Positions 16,630 through 25,280 are shown, counted from the stretch's first letter. The stretch: DNA of 64,000 nucleotides from Flavobacterium sediminilitoris (GCF_023008245.1 NZ_CP090145.1:310001-374000), one strand, 5' to 3'. A program made the numbers and translations. Notes: a model not told the origin generated them from the sequence alone.

Positions 16630-17139
16630 ATGAAAAAAATAATCTTAATTGCAGCACTTTTAGTTGGTTTACAAAACTTTGCTCAAAAAACATTTGAAAT
16701 ATATAATTTTACAGGACAAACTGTAGAAATTGCTAGTATCATTACAAAAGGGACTTCAACTTATCCTGAATTTCACAGTAAACCTTTTGGGTTAATATCT
16801 ATTCCTCCTGGAGGAAGTTTTACTTTGGAGAATGCTTCTAATGTTTTTAGATTTCCATTTGAATCGCCTACAAGTATACCATATATAGATAAATGGGAAA
16901 GATTAAATTCTCCTTCTTCTGGAACGGTACTTACAAGTCCTATTGCATGGTCTTTTGGTAATAGTCAAGTATTCCATAGAATGCTGTTTTATGTAGGTAG
17001 TAGTTATAACAATTTACCTGCTGTGCCAACAGGCGTAACAACTGTTGCTCCTGCGGTAACTGGAGCTGGATGGCAATTAGACTATGATTGTTCTAATCCT
17101 GCACCAAATGTTTGGTTTTATACTATTGTAATCTATTAA
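16630..17139 (+). CDS. Secreted beta-rich protein of unknown function
   Basis: 169 residues with a signal peptide ending LQNFAQ. The mature part is rich in Ser, Thr, Pro, Phe and Tyr, starting TFEIYNFTGQTVEI and ending WFYTIVIY; it looks like a compact beta-sandwich. There is no T9SS tail and no recognised domain. It is cotranscribed with the lipoprotein 5 nt upstream, from the TACGTA-box promoter. A terminator follows at 17178. Confidence 0.65.
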   Translation: MKKIILIAALLVGLQNFAQKTFEIYNFTGQTVEIASIITKGTSTYPEFHSKPFGLISIPPGGSFTLENASNVFRFPFESPTSIPYIDKWERLNSPSSGTVLTSPIAWSFGNSQVFHRMLFYVGSSYNNLPAVPTGVTTVAPAVTGAGWQLDYDCSNPAPNVWFYTIVIY

Positions 17140-17177
17140 TATAAATAGGGAATAATTTATTGCCTATCTTATAATTA

Positions 17178-17216
17178 ACTGTGTAAAGCTATTAATGACC
17201 TTTGCACAGTTTTTTA
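17178..17216 (+). terminator. Rho-independent terminator
   Basis: AACTGTG..AAG / CTT.GCACAGTT stem followed by TTTTTT. It ends the lipoprotein-secreted protein operon. Confidence 0.75.
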
Positions 17217-17220
17217 TTTG

Positions 17221-17502
17221 AAAAACTTAAGTGGTACAGGAACTTGGGAAAGTCCAATTGGTGGCGGACTAAATTTTAATGACAACATGCTATTTATCGC
17301 TACAAATGATAAGAGCGACAAAGTATTTTATGGAAATGATACTAAATTTGAATTAATTATGAGTAAAAATGATAAAATAAATGGATTGTAACTCCAATAA
17401 ATTCAATTAGCAATGACAATTTAGGAGTTATAATATATGTATGCCTTTGACAAAGAAGACAATTGGAGTGAAAGGCTAAATAATTCTTCCACTGAAAGTT
17501 AA
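17221..17502 (+). pseudogene. Frameshifted remnant of an unknown gene
   Basis: Three consecutive coding-like pieces lie in different frames: GTGTWESPIGGGLNFND to KINGL, then TPINSISNDNLGVIIYV, then YAFDKEDNWSERLNN. Adding one base near 17390 and removing one near 17438 would join them. There is no start codon at the 5' end, so the N-terminus is also lost. The family is not recognised. Confidence 0.5.
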
Positions 17503-17620
17503 GATAAATTCATATTAGTCTAAACAACTAAAAAGTTTTTTTTATCAATTTAGAAAACCTTTTTTTATATTTGGTATAGATTATTTATTTACTTATTTTA
17601 AAAATATTATAGTTCTAAAA

Positions 17621-18283
17621 ATGGAACCTAAAAAAATAGAATTGATTGAACTTGAAAGGCAATTAAGTTGTCCTACTGGCGATAATGGGATAAAAGTTGC
17701 CGAAAACATGAACTATACTAACATTAAAATGACCTTATCCTCTATTGAAAATTTAGAACTTAAAAATGAAGATTCTATACTAGAAATTGGACATGGAAAT
17801 TGTGGTCATTTAAATAAAATATTAGAAAAAGGAAACGCTATTCAATATTTTGGTTTAGAAATATCGGACACCATGAAAAACGAAGCTGAAAGGATTAATA
17901 AAGATTTTATATTGAATAATACTGTTAACTTTCAAATTTATGATGGAAACACAATTCCTTTTCCAGATAATTCCTTCGACAAACTGTTCACTGTAAATAC
18001 TATTTATTTTTGGAGCGATCCTATTTCTTTTTTAAATGAAATATTCAGAGTCTTAAAATCAAATGGAATTTTCACTTTAACCTTTGCCCAAAAAAAGTTT
18101 ATGCAAAGTCTTCCTTTTGTAAAAGATAAATTTATGCTTTATAATAATGACACTTTAAAAGAGCTTATTTCAAAAACAAATTTTATAGTATTAGATATTA
18201 TAAATAAAACTGAAAACGTAGAGAGTAAAATAGGTGATTTTGTTGAAAGAGAGTTTACTGTAATGAAATTAACAAAGAAATAA
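17621..18283 (+). CDS. Class I SAM-dependent methyltransferase
   Basis: 220 residues. The SAM-binding motif I is ILEIGHGNCG (about residues 53-62; the usual last Gly-rich loop is kept), and post-motifs YFGLEIS, FPDNSFDKLFTVNTIYFW and FRVLKSNGIF follow, the Methyltransf_11 layout. The substrate is unknown. It precedes a Crp-family regulator on the same strand by 38 nt. Both may form an operon with the transporter and acetyltransferase downstream. Confidence 0.88.
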   Translation: MEPKKIELIELERQLSCPTGDNGIKVAENMNYTNIKMTLSSIENLELKNEDSILEIGHGNCGHLNKILEKGNAIQYFGLEISDTMKNEAERINKDFILNNTVNFQIYDGNTIPFPDNSFDKLFTVNTIYFWSDPISFLNEIFRVLKSNGIFTLTFAQKKFMQSLPFVKDKFMLYNNDTLKELISKTNFIVLDIINKTENVESKIGDFVEREFTVMKLTKK

Positions 18284-18321
18284 TCTGATTTAGATTATTT
18301 CGTAATATTTACTCCTTTAAA

Positions 18322-18924
18322 ATGCAAGAAATAGAAGCCTATTCACATTTTATTAAAAACTTTTTTACAGCATATTATCCTATAAGTGAAAAATCTACTT
18401 TACTTATGCTGTCAATTGCTACCGTTAAACACTTAAAAAAAGATGATTATTTACTAGCTGTCGGACAAATTTCAAAAGATGTTCATATTTTGTATAAAGG
18501 AATCGTTGTGTCAAGTTTTTTATATGACGATGGAAGTACTTATCATAAAAATATATTTTTAGAAGGTGATTTCGTTGGTTCAACTGTTTCTGCGTTAAAA
18601 AATGAACCTTCAAATTTTGCTTTAGAAGTTGTTGAAGATTGTATTATCATAAGCTTTGATTATAAAAAATATAGAACTCTTATTGAGGAAAATGTAGATT
18701 TAAAAAACTTCTATATTTCATATCTTGAAAAAAATTGGGTAATAGACAAAGAGCAACGAGAAATTGAAATAGTTATGAAAGAAGCTAAAGTTAGGTATAT
18801 AAACTATATTAATCAACATGTTGATATAGAAAAAAGAATTCCTTTGCATTATATAGCTTCTCATTTGGGAATTACTCCTACGCAATTAAGCCGAATTCGA
18901 AAAGATTTGAAAAAAAAGTTATAG
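18322..18924 (+). CDS. Crp/Fnr-family transcriptional regulator
   Basis: 200 residues. The N-terminal cNMP-binding-type beta-roll (about 30-115) contains KKDDYLLAVGQISKDVHILYKG and DFVGSTVSALKNEPS-like elements; the C-terminal winged helix (about 145-200) ends HYIASHLGITPTQLSRIRKDL, the recognition helix. It lacks the Cys set of oxygen-sensing Fnr and lacks a clear cAMP-binding RxS motif. Its binding site is unknown. It is one local candidate for control of the TACGTA boxes, but nothing links the two beyond proximity. Confidence 0.88.
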   Translation: MQEIEAYSHFIKNFFTAYYPISEKSTLLMLSIATVKHLKKDDYLLAVGQISKDVHILYKGIVVSSFLYDDGSTYHKNIFLEGDFVGSTVSALKNEPSNFALEVVEDCIIISFDYKKYRTLIEENVDLKNFYISYLEKNWVIDKEQREIEIVMKEAKVRYINYINQHVDIEKRIPLHYIASHLGITPTQLSRIRKDLKKKL

Positions 18925-18974
18925 AATCAACATATGTAAATGCAAAACAAATTTCATCTCTGCAACTTTGCATT

Positions 18975-19424
18975 ATGAAATTTATTATTGTATATCTATT
19001 AGCGTTTATCGGTGGTGTTTTCTTAGCTATTCAAGCTGGATTTAATACTCAATTAAGTGTTTTATTAAAACAGCCTATTTTGGCCGTTATTTCTACATCT
19101 ATAACTAGTGCTGTTTTAGGCTGTGTTCTTATCTTAATTTTCGGAAAAGAGAATATTCAACCTAATACATTTGGACAAGTTCCTTGGTATTTATGGTTTG
19201 TAGGAGGTCTTTTTAGTGTAATTGGTATTTCTTTATACTTCTATACTATTCCTAAATTAGGCATTTCAAAAATGATTGCTTTAGGTCTTTGTGGGCAATT
19301 GGCTTTTTCTTTAATTGCAGGTAAATTTGGCTGGCTTAATCTTCCTATTGAACCCATAACAACAAAACGAGTATTAGGTATTTTAGCAATGATTATTGGT
19401 ATTTTTTTAATTAACACTAAATAA
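18975..19424 (+). CDS. DMT-superfamily membrane transporter (DUF606/YdcZ type)
   Basis: 149 residues with five hydrophobic segments. The N-terminus (GGVFLAIQAGFNTQL) and the C-terminal GILAMIIGIFLINTK are the family pattern of small DMT transporters of the DUF606 group. The substrate is unknown. It stands 2 nt before an acetyltransferase gene. Confidence 0.85.
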   Translation: MKFIIVYLLAFIGGVFLAIQAGFNTQLSVLLKQPILAVISTSITSAVLGCVLILIFGKENIQPNTFGQVPWYLWFVGGLFSVIGISLYFYTIPKLGISKMIALGLCGQLAFSLIAGKFGWLNLPIEPITTKRVLGILAMIIGIFLINTK

Positions 19425-19426
19425 CT

Positions 19427-20152
19427 ATGGACATTATTCAATTAAACATTAACAATCTTATTTCACTCTGGAAAACTGTGTGTAATCCTTTCAATAGTTA
19501 TAATGAAACTGGTAATATTCATTATTGCTTGATTCCAAATTCTAAATGGCCTAATCGTATTTGGACTACAGATGAGTTAACAGATGATCAATTATTAAAA
19601 ATTGCAGAAATTATAACACTAAATGAAACTGAGCTTACTTTTTCTTATTTTGATAAAATTGTCAATGGACAAGAAAACTCATTCGCTATCAGTCATAATT
19701 TTAAAAGCAAATCTATTCAATATGGTATGAGTTTACATCTTACTCGCCTATTTAAAACATCAATGAATTTGACTTTTAAGAATGTTAAAAATGAGAAAGA
19801 TTCAAAAATATGGTGCGAAGCATTTGAGTTAGCATTTGGCTACAAAATAAGCGAAGAAACAGTTAACAAAAGTTATTCGAAAATTAATTATACTATTGTT
19901 CTTCATGAAAATGAAGTGGTTGGAACTGTCATCTTATATTTAACAAATCACATTGCTGGAATTCATAGCTTAGGTATTATTCCTGAAATGAGAGGAAAAG
20001 GTTATGCTCAAGAAATAATGTATTCTGTTTTAAATAATTCTCTAAATTCAGGAGCTCTTTTTGCTACATTACAAGCTTCTGAAATGGCAAGAAATATGTA
20101 CCAAAAAATGGGCTTTTCAACTCAATTTATAATGCGAAACTTTCAACTTTAA
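19427..20152 (+). CDS. GNAT family N-acetyltransferase (two-domain)
   Basis: 241 residues. The C-terminal half is a GNAT domain: the acetyl-CoA loop is IIPEMRGKGYAQEIM (about residues 183-197; RGKGYA fits RxxGxA) and the end is ARNMYQKMGFSTQ. The N-terminal 110 residues resemble a degenerate second GNAT or a substrate-binding domain. It starts 2 nt after the transporter gene, so it may modify the compound that transporter handles, but the substrate is unknown. Confidence 0.88.
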   Translation: MDIIQLNINNLISLWKTVCNPFNSYNETGNIHYCLIPNSKWPNRIWTTDELTDDQLLKIAEIITLNETELTFSYFDKIVNGQENSFAISHNFKSKSIQYGMSLHLTRLFKTSMNLTFKNVKNEKDSKIWCEAFELAFGYKISEETVNKSYSKINYTIVLHENEVVGTVILYLTNHIAGIHSLGIIPEMRGKGYAQEIMYSVLNNSLNSGALFATLQASEMARNMYQKMGFSTQFIMRNFQL

Positions 20153-20313
20153 AAAACTCAATAAGCTCATTTAAATCAACTTAACAATATAAAACGAGCT
20201 ATTTTTATTTTTTTAAACTCTAAAAATCATTAAATTTATTCCATTAATAAACATTTAGACAGAAATCCAATGTTTTTAAAAAAATGGAAAATCAAACAAT
20301 TAAACAATTTATT

Positions 20314-20505
20314 ATGTTAAAAAAGAATTTAAAATTAGAAGGCGTTAAAGAGTTGAAAAAAAATGAATTAAAAAAAATAAACGGAGCTTCTCCTGTGGAT
20401 CATTGTAGCAGAGCTTTACAAAATGCTGATACAGGAGTATATAGTTGTTTTGGTCCTTATGCTCTTGTAATATATAATGGTCAAGGATATTGCTGTCCTA
20501 TTTAA
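20314..20505 (+). CDS. Bacteriocin-like peptide precursor with GA-type leader
   Basis: 63 residues from ATG 20314 (an in-frame ATG at 20284 would add ten). The N-terminal half, MLKKNLKLEGVKELKKNEL then KKINGA, is a double-glycine-type leader as seen in short Bacteroidetes bacteriocin-like and RiPP-like precursors, with cleavage expected after Gly-Ala. The core of about 38 residues holds four Cys (HCS, YSCF, YCC) and ends CCPI, so it could be disulfide-linked or modified. No peptidase-transporter or modification enzyme is adjacent. A strong terminator follows. Confidence 0.7.
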   Translation: MLKKNLKLEGVKELKKNELKKINGASPVDHCSRALQNADTGVYSCFGPYALVIYNGQGYCCPI

Positions 20506-20530
20506 AAAGTAAAAAATATAGAGTATTTAT

Positions 20531-20562
20531 AAAGACAGATAATTGTTAATTATCTGTCTTTT
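20531..20562 (+). terminator. Rho-independent terminator
   Basis: AAAGACAGATAATT / AATTATCTGTCTTT stem with a GTT loop and a T-tract, 26 nt after the peptide gene. Confidence 0.92.
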
Positions 20563-20653
20563 TTATTACATACAACTAACAATAATATTAATAATCGCTA
20601 TTAAGACAGTGATTGTATATTTATATTTTATTATTACATTTGCAAAAGAAATA

Positions 20654-20707
20654 GAAGGAAATGGTGTTCTTCCTTACCCAACCGCTTTCTAAAAGCTGAT
20701 GACGCCT
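20654..20707 (+). promoter_or_regulatory. Fluoride riboswitch (crcB motif) aptamer
   Basis: All conserved parts of the fluoride aptamer are present in order: GGAA-ATGGTGTTC-TTCC hairpin (20657-20673), AACCGCT, a GCTTT/AAAGC stem, and GCTGATGACGCCT. The loop GGTGT (20663-20667) pairs with ACGCC (20702-20706) to form the pseudoknot, using one G-U pair. This RNA class senses fluoride and turns on export genes; here it precedes a CLC-F type gene, which supports the call. Confidence 0.96.
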
Positions 20708-20739
20708 GATTAATATAATGTTTAATGCATTTAATCAGG
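20705..20739 (+). promoter_or_regulatory. Riboswitch expression-platform hairpin
   Basis: CCTGATTAA (20705-20713) pairs perfectly with TTAATCAGG (20731-20739). The 5' arm uses CC of the pseudoknot strand, so the hairpin and the fluoride-bound fold exclude each other. The 3' arm contains the AGG of the likely ribosome-binding site, 6-8 nt before ATG 20746. The simplest reading is translational control: without fluoride the hairpin hides the start site. Confidence 0.8.
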
Positions 20740-20745
20740 ATTACT

Positions 20746-22059
20746 ATGCAAAAAAATAAAATAAAGAAGCCGTCATTCAGTAGTAGCATTACAACTCAAA
20801 TAAACTTATTACTAAAACAATTTCCTGTAATTTCTTATCTTACAAAATGGCTATTTATTAGTTTAATTATTGGATTATGTATAGGTTCTGCTTCGGCTGG
20901 ATTTTTAGAATCTTTAAATTGGGCCACAAATTTTAGGGAAAATCATTTATGGCTTATTATGTTTCTTCCTTTAGGAGGCTTACTTGTAGGCTTATTATAT
21001 CATTATTTTGGAAAAGATGTAGAAGCTGGGAATAATATGCTTATTGATACTATACATAAGCCTAAAGAAACTATTCCTTTTAAAATGGCTCCTTTTGTTT
21101 ATTTAGGAACTATAGTTACTCACTTTTTTGGTGGTTCGGCCGGACGAGAGGGAACTGCTCTTCAAATGGCTGGCGCTATTGCTGATCAATTTAGTAAACC
21201 TTTTAAACTAAATACAAGTGAAAGAAAAATTTTAATTATTGCTGCTATTGCTGCTGGTTTTGGTTCTGTTTTTGGAACACCATTAGCTGGTGCACTTTTT
21301 GGTTTAGAAGTTTTTTTAATAGGCCGAATTCGTTACAATGCTATTTTCCCTGCTTTTGCTTCTGCAATTTTAGCTGATTTAGTAACGGATCTTTGGCAAG
21401 CAAAACACACTCACTATCATATACCTACTATTCCTGAAGTATCGTTTACAACTATTTTATATAGTGTTTTAGCTGGTATTTTATTTGGTCTTTGTGCTGC
21501 TTCATTTAGTAAAATTATTCATTTTACAAGCTCAATATTTAAATCTAAAATTAAATTTCCTCCTTTACGTCCTTTTATAGGAGGTATAATTGTTGCTATA
21601 GCTGTTGTTTTAATTGGTACTACTAAATATATTGGTTTAGGAATTCCTACCATAGTAGAATCTTTTGAAATACAAATGCCAACTTATGATTTTGCTTTAA
21701 AAATGGCTTTTACAATTATAACGCTTTCCGCTGGGTTTAAAGGTGGTGAAGTAACCCCATTATTTTATATTGGTGCTACATTAGGAAGTGCTTTATCTCT
21801 TTTTATTCCACTACCAACTGGTCTTTTAGCAGGAATGGGATTTGTTGCTGTTTTTGCAGGTGCTACAAATACACCTATGGCTTGTATGTTAATGGGTATT
21901 GAATTGTTTGGTTCTTCATGTGGCATTTATATTGCCTTAGCTTGTGTAGTTGCTTATCTTGTTTCTGGGCATAATAGTATTTATGGAAAACAAATGATTG
22001 GCGAACCTAAACACAATAAGTACATTAATTATAGAAAAAAACGAATAAAAGATCTTTAA
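20746..22059 (+). CDS. CLC-type fluoride/proton antiporter (CLC-F)
   Basis: 437 residues with about ten hydrophobic helices. The start at 20746 is preferred over 20725 because the latter lies inside the riboswitch hairpin loop. GREGT (about 133-137) carries the gating Glu of CLC proteins. Where chloride-type CLCs have GSGIP this protein has GNNM (about 95-98), as in fluoride-selective CLC-F proteins. It exports fluoride through the inner membrane in exchange for protons. Control by the riboswitch at 20654 fits this. The HPP-family gene follows by 15 nt. Confidence 0.92.
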   Translation: MQKNKIKKPSFSSSITTQINLLLKQFPVISYLTKWLFISLIIGLCIGSASAGFLESLNWATNFRENHLWLIMFLPLGGLLVGLLYHYFGKDVEAGNNMLIDTIHKPKETIPFKMAPFVYLGTIVTHFFGGSAGREGTALQMAGAIADQFSKPFKLNTSERKILIIAAIAAGFGSVFGTPLAGALFGLEVFLIGRIRYNAIFPAFASAILADLVTDLWQAKHTHYHIPTIPEVSFTTILYSVLAGILFGLCAASFSKIIHFTSSIFKSKIKFPPLRPFIGGIIVAIAVVLIGTTKYIGLGIPTIVESFEIQMPTYDFALKMAFTIITLSAGFKGGEVTPLFYIGATLGSALSLFIPLPTGLLAGMGFVAVFAGATNTPMACMLMGIELFGSSCGIYIALACVVAYLVSGHNSIYGKQMIGEPKHNKYINYRKKRIKDL

Positions 22060-22074
22060 TTCAGTTTACAAAAA

Positions 22075-22671
22075 ATGGTAAAGAAGAAAATAAAACGAAA
22101 ATTACGTATTTCAAGATATGTCATATATAAAGAAACATTAGTTGATTACAAAGAACATTTATGGTCTTTTATTGGAGCCTTTTTTGGTATTGGATTAATT
22201 GCATTTTTACAAAGTAATTTACTATCAAAAACTGAGAATATTTTCCTTATTGGCTCTTTTGGTGCTTCTTGTGTTCTTATTTATGGTGCAATTCAGAGCC
22301 CTTTAGCACAACCTAGGAATTTAATTGGTGGTCATACAATATCGGCAATTATTGGTGTCACAATTTATAAAATAATACCTGACATTATTTGGTTGTCAGC
22401 TCCTCTTGCCGTTGCTTCCTCTATTGTTTTAATGCAAGTTACCAAAACCTTACATCCACCTGGTGGCGCAACAGCTTTAATCGCCATTATAGGTACTGAA
22501 AAAATTAAAGAGTTAGGATATTTTTATGTTTTATCTCCTGTGCTATCTGGCACACTTATTTTGTTTACCCTTGCATTAATTTTCAACAATATAACTCCTC
22601 GCAGACAATACCCAACTAATAAACGGTTTACAAATTCTATTCGGAAAGTTTTTATTAAAAAGAAAAGTTAA
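22075..22671 (+). CDS. HPP-family integral membrane protein
   Basis: 198 residues with a basic N-terminus and about four to five transmembrane segments. The signature KTLHPPGGATALIA (about 121-134) is the HPP motif. Members in plants and cyanobacteria have been linked to nitrite transport, but bacterial functions are mostly untested. It lies 15 nt after the fluoride antiporter and appears cotranscribed under the fluoride riboswitch, so a role in fluoride or halide stress is possible. That role is inferred from position only. Confidence 0.88.
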   Translation: MVKKKIKRKLRISRYVIYKETLVDYKEHLWSFIGAFFGIGLIAFLQSNLLSKTENIFLIGSFGASCVLIYGAIQSPLAQPRNLIGGHTISAIIGVTIYKIIPDIIWLSAPLAVASSIVLMQVTKTLHPPGGATALIAIIGTEKIKELGYFYVLSPVLSGTLILFTLALIFNNITPRRQYPTNKRFTNSIRKVFIKKKS

Positions 22672-22685
22672 GTACTTTCAATAAA

Positions 22686-22717
22686 AAAGCCTCGCTTGGA
22701 TATGAAACGAGGCTTTG
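22686..22717. terminator. Bidirectional terminator
   Basis: AAAGCCTCG / CGAGGCTTT stem between convergent HPP and msrB genes, with A/T runs on both sides. Confidence 0.82.
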
Positions 22718-22726
22718 TGAATTATT

Positions 22727-23170
22727 CTATTTCATTTTTTTCATAGATATCGCATTCATACAATATCGCAAACCACTTGGTTCTGGTCCATCTGGAAAAA
22801 CATGACCTAAGTGTGCATCGCATGTATTACAAACTGCTTCTACTCGAATCATTCCAAATGAAATATCTTTAACATAACCTACTGCATTTTCTTTTATAGG
22901 TTGTGTAAAAGAAGGCCAGCCTGTTCCGCTTTCAAACTTCTCATTTGCATCAAACAACAAAGTATCACAACAGATGCAACCATAAACTCCTGGCTCAAAT
23001 AGAGAACATAATTCTGAACTATGTGGTCTTTCGGTTCCTTTTAATCGAGTTATTCTATATTCTTCTTCTGTTAATTGAGCTTTCCATTCGGCATCCGATT
23101 TTACTACTTTTTTGTCTGGGTCAGGATTACCTCTATTCGTAAAATGTATAATATTATTCCAATTTAGCAT
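22727..23170 (-). CDS. msrB: Peptide methionine-(R)-S-oxide reductase MsrB
   Basis: 147 residues. Two zinc-binding CxxC motifs (CICC near 82-85 and CNTC near 126-129), the GTGWPSF active-site segment, HLGHVFPDGP and the catalytic RYCMNAIS are all visible. It reduces the R form of methionine sulfoxide in oxidised proteins, here presumably in the cytoplasm since no signal peptide is seen. It is the last gene of a minus-strand redox-repair run (msrA, dead thioredoxin gene, glutaredoxin-like, SelO, divergent MsrA, msrB), 11 nt after its upstream neighbour. Confidence 0.95.
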   Translation of the reverse strand: MLNWNNIIHFTNRGNPDPDKKVVKSDAEWKAQLTEEEYRITRLKGTERPHSSELCSLFEPGVYGCICCDTLLFDANEKFESGTGWPSFTQPIKENAVGYVKDISFGMIRVEAVCNTCDAHLGHVFPDGPEPSGLRYCMNAISMKKMK

Positions 23171-23181
23171 AATTTTAATTT

Positions 23182-23685
23182 TTAAGAGTTAATCGTTTTT
23201 TTAAACTCAATAGTATCTGAAAAAAGTCGCATAATTTTCTTTAACTTAGGATTTATAATATTCTTGCAAAAAGGCTTTTCAGGATTTTTTAAATAATAAT
23301 TTAATTGTTCTTCTTTGTTCATTTCGAAAGAACGAAAGGATAATACTTTTGTAATTATCTTGTTATCAAATTCTTTTTGCAAATCATTAAGTATTGTTAT
23401 TGCTTTATTTTCTTGCTCTTTTGAAAAATAATAAATTGCTGAACGATATTTTTCTCGCATGGAATGATTTGAAGTACAGCTATGTGTGTTTAAATGGACT
23501 TCAATTAAAGTTTTAAGACTCATTTTATTTAAGTCGTATTCAACAATTACGGCTTCTGAAAAAGATTCATTTTCATTAACGGATGCAATCCAACCTTGCT
23601 CTACTCTATTTACTCCTACTAATGATTGAAATATAGCTTCTGTACACCAATGACAACTACCTCCAAGTCCTATTTTTTCTATCAT
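23182..23685 (-). CDS. Divergent MsrA-family methionine sulfoxide reductase
   Basis: 167 residues. The start LGGSCHWCTEAIF matches the MsrA active-site segment GGCFWCxEA but with an extra residue and His in place of Phe; a reactive Cys is retained. The usual central motifs (HxxHDPT region) are reduced to LIEVHLNTHSCTSNHSMREKYRSAIYY. It is clearly a second, derived copy compared with the canonical MsrA at 26054. It may have altered substrate use or oxidised-Cys recycling. It lies between SelO and MsrB with 11-nt spacers, as part of one transcript. Confidence 0.85.
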   Translation of the reverse strand: MIEKIGLGGSCHWCTEAIFQSLVGVNRVEQGWIASVNENESFSEAVIVEYDLNKMSLKTLIEVHLNTHSCTSNHSMREKYRSAIYYFSKEQENKAITILNDLQKEFDNKIITKVLSFRSFEMNKEEQLNYYLKNPEKPFCKNIINPKLKKIMRLFSDTIEFKKTINS

Positions 23686-23696
23686 ATTATTTTTTT

Positions 23697-25262
23697 TTAA
23701 GAACTACATGACAAGGCAGAACAGCCAATTTTATGTCGAGCCCAATCAGGTCTTTTAGCAAACCATTTTTCATACTTTGGTTGTTCGTCATAAGGATGTA
23801 AAAGCATTTCGTATAACTCATTTAACAAGTTATAATCACCTTTATTTGCATCGTCAATAGCTAATTGAGCCATATAATTACGTAAAACATATTTAGGATT
23901 AACCTTATCCATTGCTATTTTTCGTTCCATATTAGAAAGATTTTCTATATTCAATTGATTTAAATATAAGGTTAACCAATAAAACCAAGTATCTAAAGTT
24001 AAGTCTTTTACCTCATCAATAATATAAAAAGCATTTTTAATTTTTTCAAATGCTGTTTCAACCGAATCTTCTTTGTTAATTTCACTTAATTTTCTAAAGA
24101 AAATAGTCATGTCAGTCTCTGTAAGCTGAAGGTTTTCAGTTAATAAATACACTATATTTCTTGTGTTTTCATCTTCCTTTTTAATTCCTAGCTTATCATG
24201 CATCATTTTCAAATACTTCATCTCATACTTCTTTGAAAAATCATTCAAGATTTCTTCTAATGGCTTAGCTTCATCAATTAATGGATACAATGCATTGGCA
24301 AGTTGTAATAAATTCCATTGCGCAATTTTAGGTTGGTTACCAAAACGATAACGTTTATGTTCGTTATCCGTTGTATTAGGCGTCCAATTTGGATTATAAT
24401 CCTCTAACCATCCATAAGGCCCATAATCTATAGTTACTCCATGTATAGACATATTATCTGTATTCATTACACCATGTACAAAACCAACACGCTGCCAATT
24501 TACAATCATCTCTAATGTATTATTAGCAACTGCTTCAAAAAAAGAAATGTATTTATCTTTACCTTCTGTTTTTATTTCAGGATAATAATATTTTATGGTA
24601 AAATCTGTTATTATTTTCAAGTTTTTATAATCTTCACGAGCTGCAAAGATTTCAAAATTTCCAAATCGAATAAATGATGGTGCCACTCTACAAACTATAG
24701 CTCCTTTTTCATAATCCGCATTTCCATTGTACAAAACATCTCTTAGGACTTCGTCTCCACTTAATAATAGTGCTAAAGAACGTGTTGTTTGAACACCTAA
24801 ATGAAACATAGCTTCGCTACATAAATGTTCTCTAATAGAAGAGCGTAAAACTGCGAAACCATCACCACGTCTTGAATAAGGTGTTTTTCCCGCTCCTTTT
24901 AATTGAAGCATATAATATTGATTATTATGCTCTACTTCAAATAAATTTATAGCTCTACCATCTCCTAATTGTCCTGCCCAATGTCCAAATTGATGACCAG
25001 CATAACACATTGCATAAGGTTCTGTATTTTTTAAAACTTCTTTTCCCGAAAATACATTTAAAAATGCTTCTGAATGGGTATCTTCTTTTGATAAACCTAC
25101 CAAATTAGCTACTTCCAATGCAGAATGAATAAGTTTTGGATTTGAAGGATTCTGTGGTTTCACATAAGAAAAACAGGCTTCTACTACTTGCCTAGGCTCG
25201 TTAACCTCAACTATATCTGAAGGCAATTCATTAGTAAATCTATTTTTTATATTGAGTTTCAT
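23697..25262 (-). CDS. selO: Protein adenylyltransferase SelO (YdiU)
   Basis: 521 residues, normal SelO length. Conserved SelO pseudokinase segments are visible: GHQFGHWAGQLGDGRA, QLKGAGKTPYSRRGDG, RSSIREHL and HGVMNTDNMSIHG followed by DYGP. SelO transfers AMP from ATP to protein hydroxyl groups and is known to modify glutaredoxin and other redox proteins during oxidative stress. The C-terminus ends SALSCSS, with Cys at the place of the selenocysteine seen in some homologues. The gene just upstream (25281) encodes a glutaredoxin-like protein, a plausible partner or target. Confidence 0.95.
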   Translation of the reverse strand: MKLNIKNRFTNELPSDIVEVNEPRQVVEACFSYVKPQNPSNPKLIHSALEVANLVGLSKEDTHSEAFLNVFSGKEVLKNTEPYAMCYAGHQFGHWAGQLGDGRAINLFEVEHNNQYYMLQLKGAGKTPYSRRGDGFAVLRSSIREHLCSEAMFHLGVQTTRSLALLLSGDEVLRDVLYNGNADYEKGAIVCRVAPSFIRFGNFEIFAAREDYKNLKIITDFTIKYYYPEIKTEGKDKYISFFEAVANNTLEMIVNWQRVGFVHGVMNTDNMSIHGVTIDYGPYGWLEDYNPNWTPNTTDNEHKRYRFGNQPKIAQWNLLQLANALYPLIDEAKPLEEILNDFSKKYEMKYLKMMHDKLGIKKEDENTRNIVYLLTENLQLTETDMTIFFRKLSEINKEDSVETAFEKIKNAFYIIDEVKDLTLDTWFYWLTLYLNQLNIENLSNMERKIAMDKVNPKYVLRNYMAQLAIDDANKGDYNLLNELYEMLLHPYDEQPKYEKWFAKRPDWARHKIGCSALSCSS

Positions 25263-25280
25263 TTTTGTTGTATATAAGAG

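Larger units (their letters stand above)
17140..17620 (+). other. Gap holding a terminator and a decayed gene fragment
   Basis: 481 bp without an intact gene. It contains the terminator at 17178-17216, a frameshifted coding relic (17221-17502) and about 120 bp of AT-rich promoter-like DNA ahead of the methyltransferase gene. Confidence 0.7.
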
